NCBI RefSeq assembly: GCF_012035195.1
Contig: NZ_JAAVJH010000015.1
Coordinates: 17,384-81,383 of the forward strand
From: Sphingomonas corticis
GTDB taxonomy: Bacteria; Pseudomonadota; Alphaproteobacteria; Sphingomonadales; Sphingomonadaceae
DNA length: 64,000 bases
Reading direction: 5' to 3'
The position numbers and the translations under genes are program-made. The notes beneath the pieces are model-generated. The model saw only the letters and a list, made by a program, of their open reading frames with translations. It did no database searches and was not told where the DNA came from. Of this stretch, positions 1 to 8,727 are shown piece after piece (the stretch's first letter is position 1; each line of letters starts with the position of its first letter).

Positions 1-76
1 CACGTGCGAGCAGCACGCGACCGACCGAGGTCGGGGCCTCCTCCATTGTGTAGGGCGAGATGGTGTCGGTCGTCAT
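1..76 (-). CDS. 5' fragment of an unknown protein, cut by the window edge
   Basis: The minus strand reads ATG at 74-76 followed by 25 open codons (MTTDTISPYTMEEAPTSVGR, then VLLAR) to the window edge. A GGGAGG Shine-Dalgarno lies just upstream of the ATG. It is the last visible gene of a minus-strand series that starts with the serine recombinase near 5.8 kb, 106 nt after the DUF2971 gene. Too little is visible to name a family. The reading is supported only by the ribosome-binding site and the open frame. Confidence 0.5.
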   Translation of the reverse strand, partial: MTTDTISPYTMEEAPTSVGRVLLAR

Positions 77-182
77 GGCTGCCTCCCGCCGAAGTTATAG
101 GATCGCCGTTGACGCCGGCCTAATGGTGGCGGATCAGCGAACACCGATCCGCGACGGCTCGCATGACGGTTGCAGCCATCCC

Positions 183-959
183 TCAGAGGATGTGGTTTGC
201 TCGTTTAAGGTTTTCGTCTACCTCGACGAGCGTGAGGTCGTAGCCCCCGCCCGAGGAGACCTGCTGGACGCGAAGGTCAGGCCGGGAGCGGCGCGCGGCT
301 ATCGCCTTGGCAATGAGCGATGCCGGTGCGCGGGCGCCCAGGATCACGCCGGAAATGAGGGAGGGGTCGACCGTGACGAAGATCGCGCCTGCCGGCTCGC
401 CGGCCCGAACGATGCGGAGCTCCTTCTCGTATGACCATGCTGTCGGCTTGGTGAAGAGGATGGGCCCGAGCATCTCCCCTGGCGAGGCCTCGAACCAGCG
501 CAGTTCGGGTGGCTCAGCGCGATAGGAGACATGGCCGCTTCCCACATGGTCCGCCGATGCGGCCAGCGTGTCGATCACCTCGGGCTTGTAGACTACCGCG
601 AAGCCCCGGTGTGCGTTCGTGTAGTGCGACCACATGAGGTGACTGTCCCACCTCTCGACCAGGCACAGGACGAACAGCCTGGAGAGGACGTTTGCGCGCG
701 GTGCATACGAGGTGTTCCAGTCAGCGGCAGGCCCAGCGAACGCGGCCCAGGCGTTCTCGAGTTCGGCGGCCGATCTCTCCGGATGGTGCTGCCGGTGCCA
801 GGCGTCGAACCTGTCGCGGGACGGAGCAACCGACTTGAACTTGAACTCGAATGGGTCGTTGAAGTGGGCGGCCGAGGCGAACTTCAGCGACCCCGTCAAC
901 ACCTTGTCCATGACGTCGAGGATGGCGGCGTCGTCGCCACCGACGAATTTGTGAAGCAT
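183..959 (-). CDS. DUF2971 domain protein
   Basis: A 258-residue protein with the hallmarks of DUF2971: an N-terminal MLHKFV segment, the FNDPFEFKF motif near residue 35, and a central block with CLVERWDSHLMWSHYTNAHRG near residue 105. The family is uncharacterised, cytoplasmic, and frequently found in defence islands and beside mobile elements. No nuclease motif or membrane segment is visible. It lies 51 nt downstream of the small helix-hairpin-helix gene and reads in the same direction as the AAA_13 ATPase and recombinase, so it may belong to the same transcription unit. Role unknown. Confidence 0.75.
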   Translation of the reverse strand: MLHKFVGGDDAAILDVMDKVLTGSLKFASAAHFNDPFEFKFKSVAPSRDRFDAWHRQHHPERSAAELENAWAAFAGPAADWNTSYAPRANVLSRLFVLCLVERWDSHLMWSHYTNAHRGFAVVYKPEVIDTLAASADHVGSGHVSYRAEPPELRWFEASPGEMLGPILFTKPTAWSYEKELRIVRAGEPAGAIFVTVDPSLISGVILGARAPASLIAKAIAARRSRPDLRVQQVSSGGGYDLTLVEVDENLKRANHIL

Positions 960-1010
960 GAGGTCTGTCGTCCTCTTAGGCCCGCCGTCGGGCTGACCAC
1001 AAATCGGTAA

Positions 1011-1205
1011 TCAATTCACGATGAGCTTGTCCCGTGTCACGTCGCTGACCTTGCCAGCGAGACCCGGAACCTCCTCAAGTTGCCGAAGGTCGGTGAAGCG
1101 TCCCCGTTCCTCGCGATACCGCACGATCTCTGGGCCATGGCCCTCCAGACCCTCAATGGCGTCTAGCGCCTTTTGATCGGCAGTGTTGATGTCGAGCTGC
1201 GGCAT
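1011..1205 (-). CDS. Small helix-hairpin-helix (ComEA-type) DNA-binding protein
   Basis: This 64-residue protein is essentially one helix-hairpin-helix module. It has the INTADQKALDAIEGLEGHGPE opening of the ComEA/HHH_3 family (broken after 20 residues: INTADQKALDAIEGLEG, then HGPEIV), then R-Y-R-E-E-R-G-R-F and LEEVPGL. Such modules bind the DNA backbone without sequence specificity. There is no signal peptide or membrane anchor, so it is not a competence ComEA receptor. It sits 40 nt after the AAA_13 ATPase and 51 nt before the DUF2971 gene, which suggests an accessory DNA-binding subunit. That partnership is inferred from position only. Confidence 0.75.
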   Translation of the reverse strand: MPQLDINTADQKALDAIEGLEGHGPEIVRYREERGRFTDLRQLEEVPGLAGKVSDVTRDKLIVN

Positions 1206-1245
1206 CGTTCCTCCGGATCAGTCATGGCTCGATTGTCGCGGCGCG

Positions 1246-3966
1246 TCACCCTACGGCCGCTTTCGGCGGTTCTGCGGCGAGTGACCTCCGGCGGTCCTCG
1301 GCCTCTCTGTTGGACTTCGTCTTGGCGGAGCGGAAGCCCGTGAGCTCGGCCAGGTCCGCGCGCATCTGGGCCTTGCTCGGCGTCTCGATCTGGCGTCCCG
1401 CGGCTTGGTCGTGCCCCGAGTGCTCGGACGCCCGCGTCATCGCGCGATGGATCAGCATGAAGTCGTCGTCGCTCACGTCCACGCCGCCGAGGCGCAACGT
1501 GCCGACCGTCGGGCCGTAGCGGCGGACGACGTCGTTCAGCACGATCTCCTCGACCGCCCGCTCCCAGGTCTCGCGCAGGGCGGCGTAGAACCCCGTGCAC
1601 CTGCCGCGGTAGGCGTCGCTGGCGACCGCGAGATCATCGGGAATGTCGTCGATCATGGTCTTGAGCGTCTGTTCGCGCTCCCGGACCTTGCGAGCCACCC
1701 ATGGCGCGTCGCCTACGGACACGATGCCGAACTCGCCGCTGCCGCCCTGCTGGATGAGGCATGGCAGCGCCGGCACCGGGACGGCGCGATCCACGCAGGC
1801 AAGCGTCAGCTCGTTGTAGAACACGAGGTTGTGCGTGAAGACGATGATCTGGCGCCCCTTGGCCGCCTCGTCCACCAGCCGGCGTGCCACGCATCGGACT
1901 CGACCGTGGTCCAGGCTGGTGACCGGATCGTCGAGGATGATGCCCGACTTGCGACCCGCGACGTGCGACTCCGCGAGGAAGCACGCGAGACTCAGCGCAC
2001 GCTGCTCCCCCTCGCTCAGGATGCGCGACTTCTTCGCCTTTCTGGTGGTCGCTAGCGCGACCTCGAAGAAGCTGGTCCCCTTGGAGGTTTCGTCCGAGAA
2101 CTGGAGGGGTATGTGGGTGAGCGCGAAGTTCCCGATCTCCTCCTCGATGCGGGCCTTGAGACCGGGGGTCGTGAGATCCTTGCGCAGCGACGTCATCAGA
2201 CGCGACAGGGGCCCGGTGTTCAACGCGGCCTCGCACCGCTTCCATGCGAGTATGTTGCTCAGTTCGTTCCTGCGAGCCACCAGCTCCTCGATCTGACCGC
2301 TCATCTGCCGCCGGTCGGTCAGCTCCGCGACCCGGCTCACCGCGGCGGCGGTGCGGTCGTCGCCCGACCGCAGCGTTGCTGCGTGGTCGGTCAACTGAGC
2401 CGCCCAGTTCCGGAGGTCGTCGACGGGTGAAGCTGGTAGGGTCGCGAGATCGGCGATGCGCCCTGCATCGAGCTGGCTGACGCGCTCGTCACGGCGCGCC
2501 TCCAGGGCGTTGCCGAACGCTACCGTCCGGTCCACCAACGCCTGCGCCGGCTCCCCCTGCGTCGCCGCTTCGCCCAGCAACGTGCGGAGTTCGGCCTCGG
2601 GTTTGAACGTGAGTGCACGCAGTGCGGCGGTCCGCTGCGCGACTGCGCCCGCGGCTAGTTCGGCCTCCTGCGTTGCGCGTCCCTCCACGTAGGCGTCGAA
2701 GGCCGTCAGGCGGGCGGCTGCGTCCTCGCCGAGTGCCTGCTGGCAGAGCGGGCAAGGATCGCCGACGGCGAACGGTTCGCCTCTCATACGCACGCCTGCC
2801 TCGGCGGCGAATTGCCGCGCGAAGCCGAAAAGCTCGCGCCAGGTGTCCGACCCCGTCGCGGCAATCGGCTGCGAGCCGATCCGCTCGGCGGCGAGCGCTT
2901 CGGCGACCCGTCTCGTCCGCTGCCTTGCGTCGACGAGCGCCTCGTCCGCCGCGACGGCGTCGTCCGTGAGGGCGGCGGCTGCCCCTTCGAGGGAAGCGGC
3001 GACCGTGAGGCACGACGTCGCGATCCGGTCGCAGAGTGCGGCGGTCGCCGCTGGCCCCTGCACGAGTTCGGTCTGCAGGTTTGCCAGTTCGGCCTCCGCG
3101 TCCGGCCCCCAACTCGCTGCTTCCCGGAGCGCGTGCTCCGTCGGCAGCTCAGCCTCCGCGGTCGCCACCTGGAGCCGTCCTATGAGCGCGGAGGCTGTCG
3201 TGCCGGGCGTGTAGTGGCCACCGAAGGACCTTGCGCACCGCCTCGTGGCGTCGCCGATCCAGCTTCGGAAGCGATCGCCCGCGGCTTGGTAGAGGTCGGC
3301 GAGCCGCCCCACGCACGCCGCCTCGGGAGGCATGTAGAGGATGTCGCTCTTGCCGCTGACGTAGACGCGCAGGTTCTCGGTATCGAGGAGCGTCGCCCCG
3401 CCGAGAGCCGCAGGCTTGGGCTGTCCCTCGGACCAGGTCGCCGTGACCGCATCACCGTCTCCGGCGCGGTAGGTGTAGGTTATCGACTTGGCCGGCGAGC
3501 TATCCCCGGCGAAGACGTTTCCCTCGAGCGGTGCTTCCTCCCGCACGCAGGTGAGTTGCCGCAGCGCGCGCGTATAGCCGCTCTTGCCGGACCCGTTCTC
3601 GCCGAAGACGATGGTGATGCCGTCGAGCGCGAACTTCAGGACCTGGCCGCCGGCGAGCCGATCCAGGCCCTCCAGCGGACCGACGGAATGTAGGATGACG
3701 TCGTCCGGGCTGGCGCCGACGGCCACGATGCTGTCCTCGGTGAACGGCTGACAGGGGTGTTCGCCTTCTATTGCGAGCCCGTGCGCCAGCCCGATGCGGC
3801 AGACGAGGGCATCGGCGTCGGCATCCACGTCCTGCGAACACGAGGCTGCGCGCTGCATCGCATCCACCGCCCAGGCGGGCTGGCCTGCGCACCACTCAGC
3901 TAGCTTGCCCACTCTCCCCTCCAGCGCCACCCCGTCTTCCGGACGGTGGTAACACCGTTGCGCCAT
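1246..3966 (-). CDS. AAA_13 (RloC/PrrC-like) ATPase with zinc-hook CPLC motif
   Basis: A 906-residue ABC-type ATPase of the AAA_13 group. Seen: Walker A GENGSGKSG (122-130), a long alpha-helical middle with a CPLC zinc-hook motif (405-408), signature LSEGEQRALSLA (650-661), Walker B and D-loop GIILDDPVTSLDH (675-687), and H-loop FTHN (710-713). The C-terminal domain contains R798-x3-E802, R803-x3-E807 and R845-x6-H852. This arrangement recalls the Arg-Glu-His residues of the anticodon nucleases PrrC and RloC and the HEPN Rx4-6H motif. Anticodon-nuclease activity is inference. The frame stays open upstream, antisense to the recombinase, so the start was placed at the first ATG after that gene; the Shine-Dalgarno is weak. 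Confidence 0.8.
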   Translation of the reverse strand: MAQRCYHRPEDGVALEGRVGKLAEWCAGQPAWAVDAMQRAASCSQDVDADADALVCRIGLAHGLAIEGEHPCQPFTEDSIVAVGASPDDVILHSVGPLEGLDRLAGGQVLKFALDGITIVFGENGSGKSGYTRALRQLTCVREEAPLEGNVFAGDSSPAKSITYTYRAGDGDAVTATWSEGQPKPAALGGATLLDTENLRVYVSGKSDILYMPPEAACVGRLADLYQAAGDRFRSWIGDATRRCARSFGGHYTPGTTASALIGRLQVATAEAELPTEHALREAASWGPDAEAELANLQTELVQGPAATAALCDRIATSCLTVAASLEGAAAALTDDAVAADEALVDARQRTRRVAEALAAERIGSQPIAATGSDTWRELFGFARQFAAEAGVRMRGEPFAVGDPCPLCQQALGEDAAARLTAFDAYVEGRATQEAELAAGAVAQRTAALRALTFKPEAELRTLLGEAATQGEPAQALVDRTVAFGNALEARRDERVSQLDAGRIADLATLPASPVDDLRNWAAQLTDHAATLRSGDDRTAAAVSRVAELTDRRQMSGQIEELVARRNELSNILAWKRCEAALNTGPLSRLMTSLRKDLTTPGLKARIEEEIGNFALTHIPLQFSDETSKGTSFFEVALATTRKAKKSRILSEGEQRALSLACFLAESHVAGRKSGIILDDPVTSLDHGRVRCVARRLVDEAAKGRQIIVFTHNLVFYNELTLACVDRAVPVPALPCLIQQGGSGEFGIVSVGDAPWVARKVREREQTLKTMIDDIPDDLAVASDAYRGRCTGFYAALRETWERAVEEIVLNDVVRRYGPTVGTLRLGGVDVSDDDFMLIHRAMTRASEHSGHDQAAGRQIETPSKAQMRADLAELTGFRSAKTKSNREAEDRRRSLAAEPPKAAVG

Positions 3967-4031
3967 GGCTCGCCAGCCAGACGTGGCAGGCTGCCGGTCA
4001 GCGCTGCGGCGCGACCAGGTCGTGGCTACGA

Positions 4032-5795
4032 TCAGTAACGCTGCTCGTCGAGCTGGACCTCCGCGGCCGGTGCGAAGCCGAGCAGCGTGCGCTGCTGCGC
4101 CCAGTCCATCGGCAGGCTCGCGTAGAGCAGCACGCGCCGGGTGAGCCGCGGCGGCTGGCGCCCGTCCAGGATCGCGGCGATGATGTCGGGCGCGAGGTAG
4201 TTGAGCCGCACGAGCCGGGCGAAGATGCCGGGCTGGCGACGGAAGCGCGCGGCGACCTCGGCGACCGGCGCGGTGCGGTCGTCGTCGAGCGCGGCCTGCG
4301 CGCGTCGCGCCTCCCGGATCAGAGCGACCAGCGAAGGTGACGGATCGGCCGCGGATGCGGGGTCGCGGCGATCCAGCGGCAGCGCGAGCGTCCGCTCGAT
4401 CCTCACGGCGACGGCCGGGATGCGGACGACGTGGACCCTGTCGTCGCGGCGGGAGCCGGTAGGATCGCGCCGGAAGACGCCCGTGCCGTTCCACGCCAGC
4501 AGCCGCTCGAGTTCGGCGCAACGGACGAGGAGGGTCACGTCGCTCCGGGTGACCTCCACGCGCGCAAGCACCGCGGTGAGCATCAGGCGCAGCCGTTCGG
4601 CCGGGGCGCGCGCGAGGCGACCGGCGGCGGCCGGGCCCGCGGCGACGAGCCTCTCGGTCGCAGGCTCGTAGCTGCCGAGCGAGGCGAGCGCCGCCCGCGT
4701 CTCCGACTGGTCTCGAAGCGTCGTGCACAGGGCGGCGAGCACCAGCCGTTCGAGCTCGCCTGCTTCGGCGCGGAGCCGCTTCACCCCCTGCCTGGCCGCC
4801 CAGCGGGCCTGGTCCGAGATGTAGTAGCGGTAGCGGCGGCCCCGCGTGCTGTCGTCGGCGATCGTCATCCGGCGGCCGTGGCCGTCGTGCAGGATGCCCA
4901 GCAGCACGTTCGGCGAGGGTCCGAGGTCCAGCTTGAACATCGCGCGTCGCGCGCGCAGCGCCTGGACCTCCTCCCAGAGCGCACGGTCGACGATCGCCTC
5001 GTGCTCGCCCGGGAAGCTCTCGCCGTGGTGCGGCACCTCGCCGACGTAGAAGCGGCTGGCGAGCATGTTGTAGACCATGCCGCTGCTGACCACGCCGCCG
5101 CCGGTCACGACGCCCTTGCGGTTGGTCCAGGTCTTGGTGCGCAGCCCCTCCTCCTGCAGCTCGCGGCGGAGGGCGACGTAGGAGCCGAGCTCGAGGAAGC
5201 GCCGGTAGACGCGGTTGACCGTCTCGGCCTCGGCGGCGTTGGGGATCAGCCGGCCGTCGACGACGTCGTAACCGAATGGCGGCGGTCCACCGGTCCACTT
5301 GCCCCGGCGCTTCATCGCCGCGACCTTGTCGCGGATGCGGTCGGCCGCCATCTCGCGCTCGAACTGGGCGAAGGTGAGCAGTATGTTGAGCACCAGCCGG
5401 CCCATGCTGTCCGACGTGTCGAACGACTGCGTGATCGACACGAACGAGACCTCGTAGCGCTCGAACAGGTCCATCAGGCGGACGAAGTCGCCGAGGCTCC
5501 GGGTGAGCCGGTCGATCTTGTATATGACGACGACGTCGACGGCGCCGCGCTCGATGTCGGCCATGAGGCGCTGCAGCGCGGGCCGCACCAGCGTGCCGCC
5601 CGACTGGGCAGGGTCGTCGTAGAGTTCGCCCAGTTCCAGCCACCCCTTGTGTCGCTGGCTGCGGATGTAGGCCGAGCACACGTCGCGCTGGCTCTCCAGG
5701 GTGTTGTAGTCCCGGTCGAGCCGTTCGTCTGTCGACTTGCGGGTGTAGATGGCGCAGCGCCGCGCGCGCTCCGCCGAAGTGACGATCGCGGCCAT
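4032..5795 (-). CDS. Large serine recombinase (resolvase/invertase family)
   Basis: A site-specific recombinase of about 587 residues. The N-terminal resolvase domain shows IYTRKS with the predicted nucleophile Ser21, then YDDPAQSGG, the KIDRLTRS block, and the QFEREMAADRIRDKV helix. The central Recombinase domain (GGPPPFGYDV, then the RRFLELGS region) and a long C-terminal part follow. It cuts and rejoins DNA between attachment sites, as in phage integrases and element-borne resolvases. The start at 5795 has a GGAGAGGG ribosome-binding site; in-frame ATGs at 5825 and 5855 are alternatives. It precedes the AAA_13 ATPase by 65 nt on the same strand, so it may mark a second element nested within the GInt cargo. 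Confidence 0.9.
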   Translation of the reverse strand: MAAIVTSAERARRCAIYTRKSTDERLDRDYNTLESQRDVCSAYIRSQRHKGWLELGELYDDPAQSGGTLVRPALQRLMADIERGAVDVVVIYKIDRLTRSLGDFVRLMDLFERYEVSFVSITQSFDTSDSMGRLVLNILLTFAQFEREMAADRIRDKVAAMKRRGKWTGGPPPFGYDVVDGRLIPNAAEAETVNRVYRRFLELGSYVALRRELQEEGLRTKTWTNRKGVVTGGGVVSSGMVYNMLASRFYVGEVPHHGESFPGEHEAIVDRALWEEVQALRARRAMFKLDLGPSPNVLLGILHDGHGRRMTIADDSTRGRRYRYYISDQARWAARQGVKRLRAEAGELERLVLAALCTTLRDQSETRAALASLGSYEPATERLVAAGPAAAGRLARAPAERLRLMLTAVLARVEVTRSDVTLLVRCAELERLLAWNGTGVFRRDPTGSRRDDRVHVVRIPAVAVRIERTLALPLDRRDPASAADPSPSLVALIREARRAQAALDDDRTAPVAEVAARFRRQPGIFARLVRLNYLAPDIIAAILDGRQPPRLTRRVLLYASLPMDWAQQRTLLGFAPAAEVQLDEQRY

Positions 5796-5897
5796 CACCC
5801 TCTCCGTGCCTGTTGCGTCCGGCATGGTGTGGCTTCCGGCGGCGACGCGTTGCAAATGCCGCGTGCGCGGCTAGCGTGAGCGTCAAGGGGGGAAGCC

Positions 5898-7193
5898 ATG
5901 CCGCGCCTGCTCGCACGTCTCGTCTGCGCGATGGCGGCGGTGCTGCTCGCGTGCGCGGGTCAGGTCGCTACGGCGACCGATGTTACGCCGAGCGCTCGCG
6001 TGGTCCGCGGTGTCGTCGTGCGCGAGCGCCCCACGACCGCGTCCGCGCCGGTGGGTGGCCTTCGTCCGGGCGACAAGGCGGTGGTGGTCGAGGACCTTCC
6101 CGGCTGGTGGCGGGTCCGGCTTCCGGACGGCGCCACGGGCTACGTCAGCAAGGCGTGGACGGTGGTCGTCGCCGAGGCGCCGCCGTCCCAACCTCTGTCC
6201 GCTACCGCGCCGACCTGGAAGGTCCACGTCATCGACGTCGGCACCGGGCTCGCGGTGTTCGTTGAGGGTCCCGGCTTCGCGATGCTCTACGACGCCGGCA
6301 GCCAGGACGACCTGGCGATGGGGAGGGACAACCGCGTCGTCGCCTACATCCACGCCGTCAGGCCCGACCTGACCACGCTCGACCACGTGGTCCTCAGCCA
6401 CCCGCACAAGGATCACGTCGAGCTCATGCCCGACGTGTTCGACAGATACGCCGTGCGCGACGTCTGGGATTCGGGGGCGCTCAACCCGACGCGTGGATAC
6501 TGCCGGTTCCTGAAGAAGGTTCTCGCCGAGCCCGGGGTGCGGTATCATGACGCTATCGCGACCGGGGGCGTCCGGCTCGCCGTCTTCCCTAGCGGAGAGT
6601 GCAAGGGCAGGCTCTCCATTCCGCAGTCCACGATGATGACGGCCGACCCGATAGCGCTCGGTCCGGGTGCGTCCATGTCGATCCTCTACCGCAACGCCGA
6701 GAGGCACAGCGACCCGAACGAGAACACGGTCGTCGTGAGGCTCGACCTCGGCGGCTACCGCATCCTGCTCGCCGGTGACGCCGAGGCGGGCGGCCGCGAT
6801 CCGGTCGATACGCCACCGACGCGGGGGTCCATCGAGTGGTCGCTGCTCGGATGCTGCAAGGCGGCGCTCAAGGCCGACGTGCTGATCGTCGGCCACCACG
6901 GCAGCCTGACATCGTCCCGGCGGCCCTTCCTCGACGCGGTGGGCGCCTCGATCTTCGTCATCTCGTCAGGCCCCCATCCATACCAGTCCGTGCAGCTGCC
7001 GGACGCCGGCATCGTCACCGAGCTGCGCGGTCGCGGCCAGGTGTTCAGCACGAAGGAAGGCGACGAGGAGTGCCTGACCGCGACGGCGAAGGTCGGCCCG
7101 GACGAGGACGAGAGCCCGGGCGGCTGCACCAACGTGCTCGTGACGGTGGGCCCGCTGGGCGTCGGCGCGGCGGTCGTGCGTCCCGCCGACTAG
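5898..7193 (+). CDS. Secreted SH3-domain metallo-beta-lactamase-fold protein (ComEC-C-like)
   Basis: A 431-residue protein with an N-terminal signal sequence (MPRLLARLVCAMAAVLLACA, cleavage near residue 26). A bacterial SH3 domain follows (residues 33-92, ending PGWWRVRLPDGATGYVSKAW). Then comes a metallo-beta-lactamase fold with the metal ligands H168-P-H170-K-D172-H173, the later GDAEAGG and the HHGS motif. This resembles the extracellular hydrolase domain of ComEC/Rec2 without the membrane channel. It should act outside the cytoplasm, perhaps on nucleic acid or wall-linked phosphoesters. Its stop codon overlaps that of the convergent XRE gene. GGGGGGAAGCC precedes the ATG. Substrate unknown. 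Confidence 0.8.
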   Translation: MPRLLARLVCAMAAVLLACAGQVATATDVTPSARVVRGVVVRERPTTASAPVGGLRPGDKAVVVEDLPGWWRVRLPDGATGYVSKAWTVVVAEAPPSQPLSATAPTWKVHVIDVGTGLAVFVEGPGFAMLYDAGSQDDLAMGRDNRVVAYIHAVRPDLTTLDHVVLSHPHKDHVELMPDVFDRYAVRDVWDSGALNPTRGYCRFLKKVLAEPGVRYHDAIATGGVRLAVFPSGECKGRLSIPQSTMMTADPIALGPGASMSILYRNAERHSDPNENTVVVRLDLGGYRILLAGDAEAGGRDPVDTPPTRGSIEWSLLGCCKAALKADVLIVGHHGSLTSSRRPFLDAVGASIFVISSGPHPYQSVQLPDAGIVTELRGRGQVFSTKEGDEECLTATAKVGPDEDESPGGCTNVLVTVGPLGVGAAVVRPAD

Positions 7194-7429
7194 TCGGCGC
7201 CTGCCTCCGCCGCGGGCAGCCCCGCAAGCAGCTCGCCGAGGTCCACGGGCAGCGCGACCGCGATCCGGGCCAGCGTCTCGAGCGAGACGTTCTGCGCGCC
7301 ACGCTCGATCCGGCCGAAGAACGAGCGTCCCAGGCCGGTCCGCCGCGCGAACTCCTCCTGCGAGACGCCCGCGGCCTCGCGGCGCGCCCGTATGCGCCTG
7401 CCGACCTCGATCTGGAGTTCGCTCTTCAC
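7190..7429 (-). CDS. XRE-family helix-turn-helix regulator
   Basis: A 79-residue single-domain DNA-binding protein. The HTH_3 fold is clear: GRRIRARREAAGVSQEEFAR, then RTGLGRSFFGRIERG with the recognition helix at roughly 36-46, then VSLETLARIAVAL. It ends with a short acidic tail. Small XRE repressors of this kind commonly control neighbouring mobile-element or toxin-antitoxin operons. Its 3' end overlaps the SH3-metallo-beta-lactamase gene by four bases. Its promoter faces the 300-bp space before the DUF2384 operon, which it could therefore regulate divergently. That target is inferred from position. Confidence 0.85.
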   Translation of the reverse strand: MKSELQIEVGRRIRARREAAGVSQEEFARRTGLGRSFFGRIERGAQNVSLETLARIAVALPVDLGELLAGLPAAEAGAD

Positions 7430-7729
7430 GCCCGGTGGATAGCAGCCGGGCGGCGGCCCCTCCAGTCGAATGCGCGATCACCGTTGACATCAAGGTCGAA
7501 TGCTGTATGCACCTTTTAAAGCCACGCCCGATAAGGTTCCTAGGCCGTGATTTGAAGGTTGGAGATTGCACGTGCGCGCACTGACGATCCGGCCGGGAAA
7601 AAAAGGCGGTGGCCGCCGCCGCGATCGCGCGCCCGCGTCGCCGTGCCGTCTGCCGCGCTTCGGCCCGCCACCATGCCTCGTCCGTCCGCCGATCGGGCGG
7701 ACCCGGGGACCACCATGGGAGATTTCACG
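7430..7729. other. 300-bp gene-free spacer between the XRE gene and the DUF2384 operon
   Basis: I see no credible gene here. The part from 7480 to 7560 is more AT-rich than its surroundings and carries a candidate promoter (listed separately). The rest is GC-rich with runs of Arg/Pro/Ala codons in the plus frames, which is typical non-coding shadow. The last 15 bases hold the GGGAG ribosome-binding site of the DUF2384 gene. Confidence 0.5.
7484..7511 (+). promoter_or_regulatory. Candidate sigma70-type promoter for the DUF2384 operon
   Basis: A perfect -35 hexamer TTGACA (7484-7489) is followed after 16 bases by TATGCA (7506-7511), a weak -10. It lies in the only AT-richer stretch of the spacer. 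It would give a leader of about 210 nt before the ATG at 7730, which is long, so the call is tentative. Confidence 0.3.
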
Positions 7730-8068
7730 ATGACCGACACGATCGAAGACCTCTACGAGCTCGGCGCCATGCGCGCGTCATGGCACGCGCTCGCCGTCCG
7801 CTGGGCCATCACCCCCCGCGAGATGGCGGCGATCCTGCCCGACGGCGGGATTCGCAACATGACCCCGCCGGCGACCACCGAGCGCCGCATGCGGCGGATG
7901 CTGGCGCTGGACCACCGCCTGCCGTTCTACGACGACGCGGACGCGCGGGCCTGGCTCCGCACCCCGATCCCGCAGCTCGGCGACCTCGCCCCCATCGACC
8001 TGCTCGAGCGTGGCGACGCCCACGTCCGCGAGCTGTTGCGGTTCGCGGAATGGAGTTTCGGGAGGTGA
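7730..8068 (+). CDS. DUF2384 (MbcA/ParS/Xre antitoxin C-terminal) protein
   Basis: A 112-residue protein whose C-terminal half has the ParS/MbcA toxin-binding signature: DADARAWLRTPIPQLGDLAP, then IDLLERGDAHVRELL. The N-terminal half is helical (ALAVRWAITPREMAAILPDG) and may be the DNA-binding Xre-like part. In the well-known pairs this domain neutralises a RES-domain NAD-degrading toxin encoded next door. No RES protein is present here; the next two overlapping genes are unknown. The ATG at 7730 was chosen because GGGAG sits 8 bases upstream; an ATG at 7715 lacks a good site. Confidence 0.75.
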   Translation: MTDTIEDLYELGAMRASWHALAVRWAITPREMAAILPDGGIRNMTPPATTERRMRRMLALDHRLPFYDDADARAWLRTPIPQLGDLAPIDLLERGDAHVRELLRFAEWSFGR

Positions 8069-8727
8069 GCGCGGCGAGCCTGATCGAGGATCCCGAATAC
8101 CTCCGCCTCCTGGACGATGTCGCCGGCCACCTGGCGGCACAGGAGGCGTCGCGGCTCGAGCTCTACCGCCGCTACCTCCAGTGGTCGGTGCGCTCGGCGT
8201 CGCCGCTCGTCGCCCGCATCGTCGATCGCCCTACGCTCGACGCCGCGCTCGATACGCTCGAGCCGAAGACCTTCTGGCCGGAGATCTTCCCGGTCGCTGG
8301 CGCGGGCCGCGGCTGGGGCGGCGGCTCGGTCGCGCAGCGGGTCGCCGGCGTCAGCAAGGGCAGGCTGCGCAAGCGCTTCGCCGACAGGAGCTCCGGCGTG
8401 CTGCTCCGCGCTCCCAGCCAGGACGTCGCCGGCGTCGGGGTCCGCATCGTCGAGAACTGCCTCGAGGTCCGCTTCTTCGGCGACAGGTTCCTGGTGACGA
8501 CCTACCGCGGCAACGTCACGGTCGACGTCGAGGCGGCCGTGCCGGAAACCCTGCTCGATGGTGCCAGGGGGCGCCGGCTCTCGGACGTCGTGGACCATTC
8601 GGCGTTCACGGGCACCGACTACCGAATCAGGAGCGTCGGACGGGACGAGAACTACGTCACGCTCGTCGCCCGCACGGGCGTGGTGCCGTACCGGATGCCC
8701 TGGCCGCACCTGGTGAGGCCCGCGTGA
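8050..8727 (+). CDS. Unknown protein, second gene of the DUF2384 operon
   Basis: A 225-residue soluble protein I do not recognise. The N-terminus is helical (LRLLDDVAGHLAAQEASRLE). The middle is Gly/Arg-rich (AGRGWGGGSVAQRV), and the second half appears beta-rich with an ENCLEVRFFGDRFLVTTYRG stretch. It overlaps the DUF2384 gene by 19 nt, so translation is probably coupled. A GTG at 8065 is an alternative start. Position suggests it is the effector controlled by the DUF2384 protein, but no toxin motif is visible. Confidence 0.65.
   Translation: MEFREVSAASLIEDPEYLRLLDDVAGHLAAQEASRLELYRRYLQWSVRSASPLVARIVDRPTLDAALDTLEPKTFWPEIFPVAGAGRGWGGGSVAQRVAGVSKGRLRKRFADRSSGVLLRAPSQDVAGVGVRIVENCLEVRFFGDRFLVTTYRGNVTVDVEAAVPETLLDGARGRRLSDVVDHSAFTGTDYRIRSVGRDENYVTLVARTGVVPYRMPWPHLVRPA

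Noticed and set aside
3967..5916. Upstream open extension of the AAA_13 ATPase frame across the recombinase gene
   Set aside because: It is an antisense shadow of the serine recombinase: Arg/Ala/Pro-rich with no conserved motifs, while the recombinase has a full set of family motifs.
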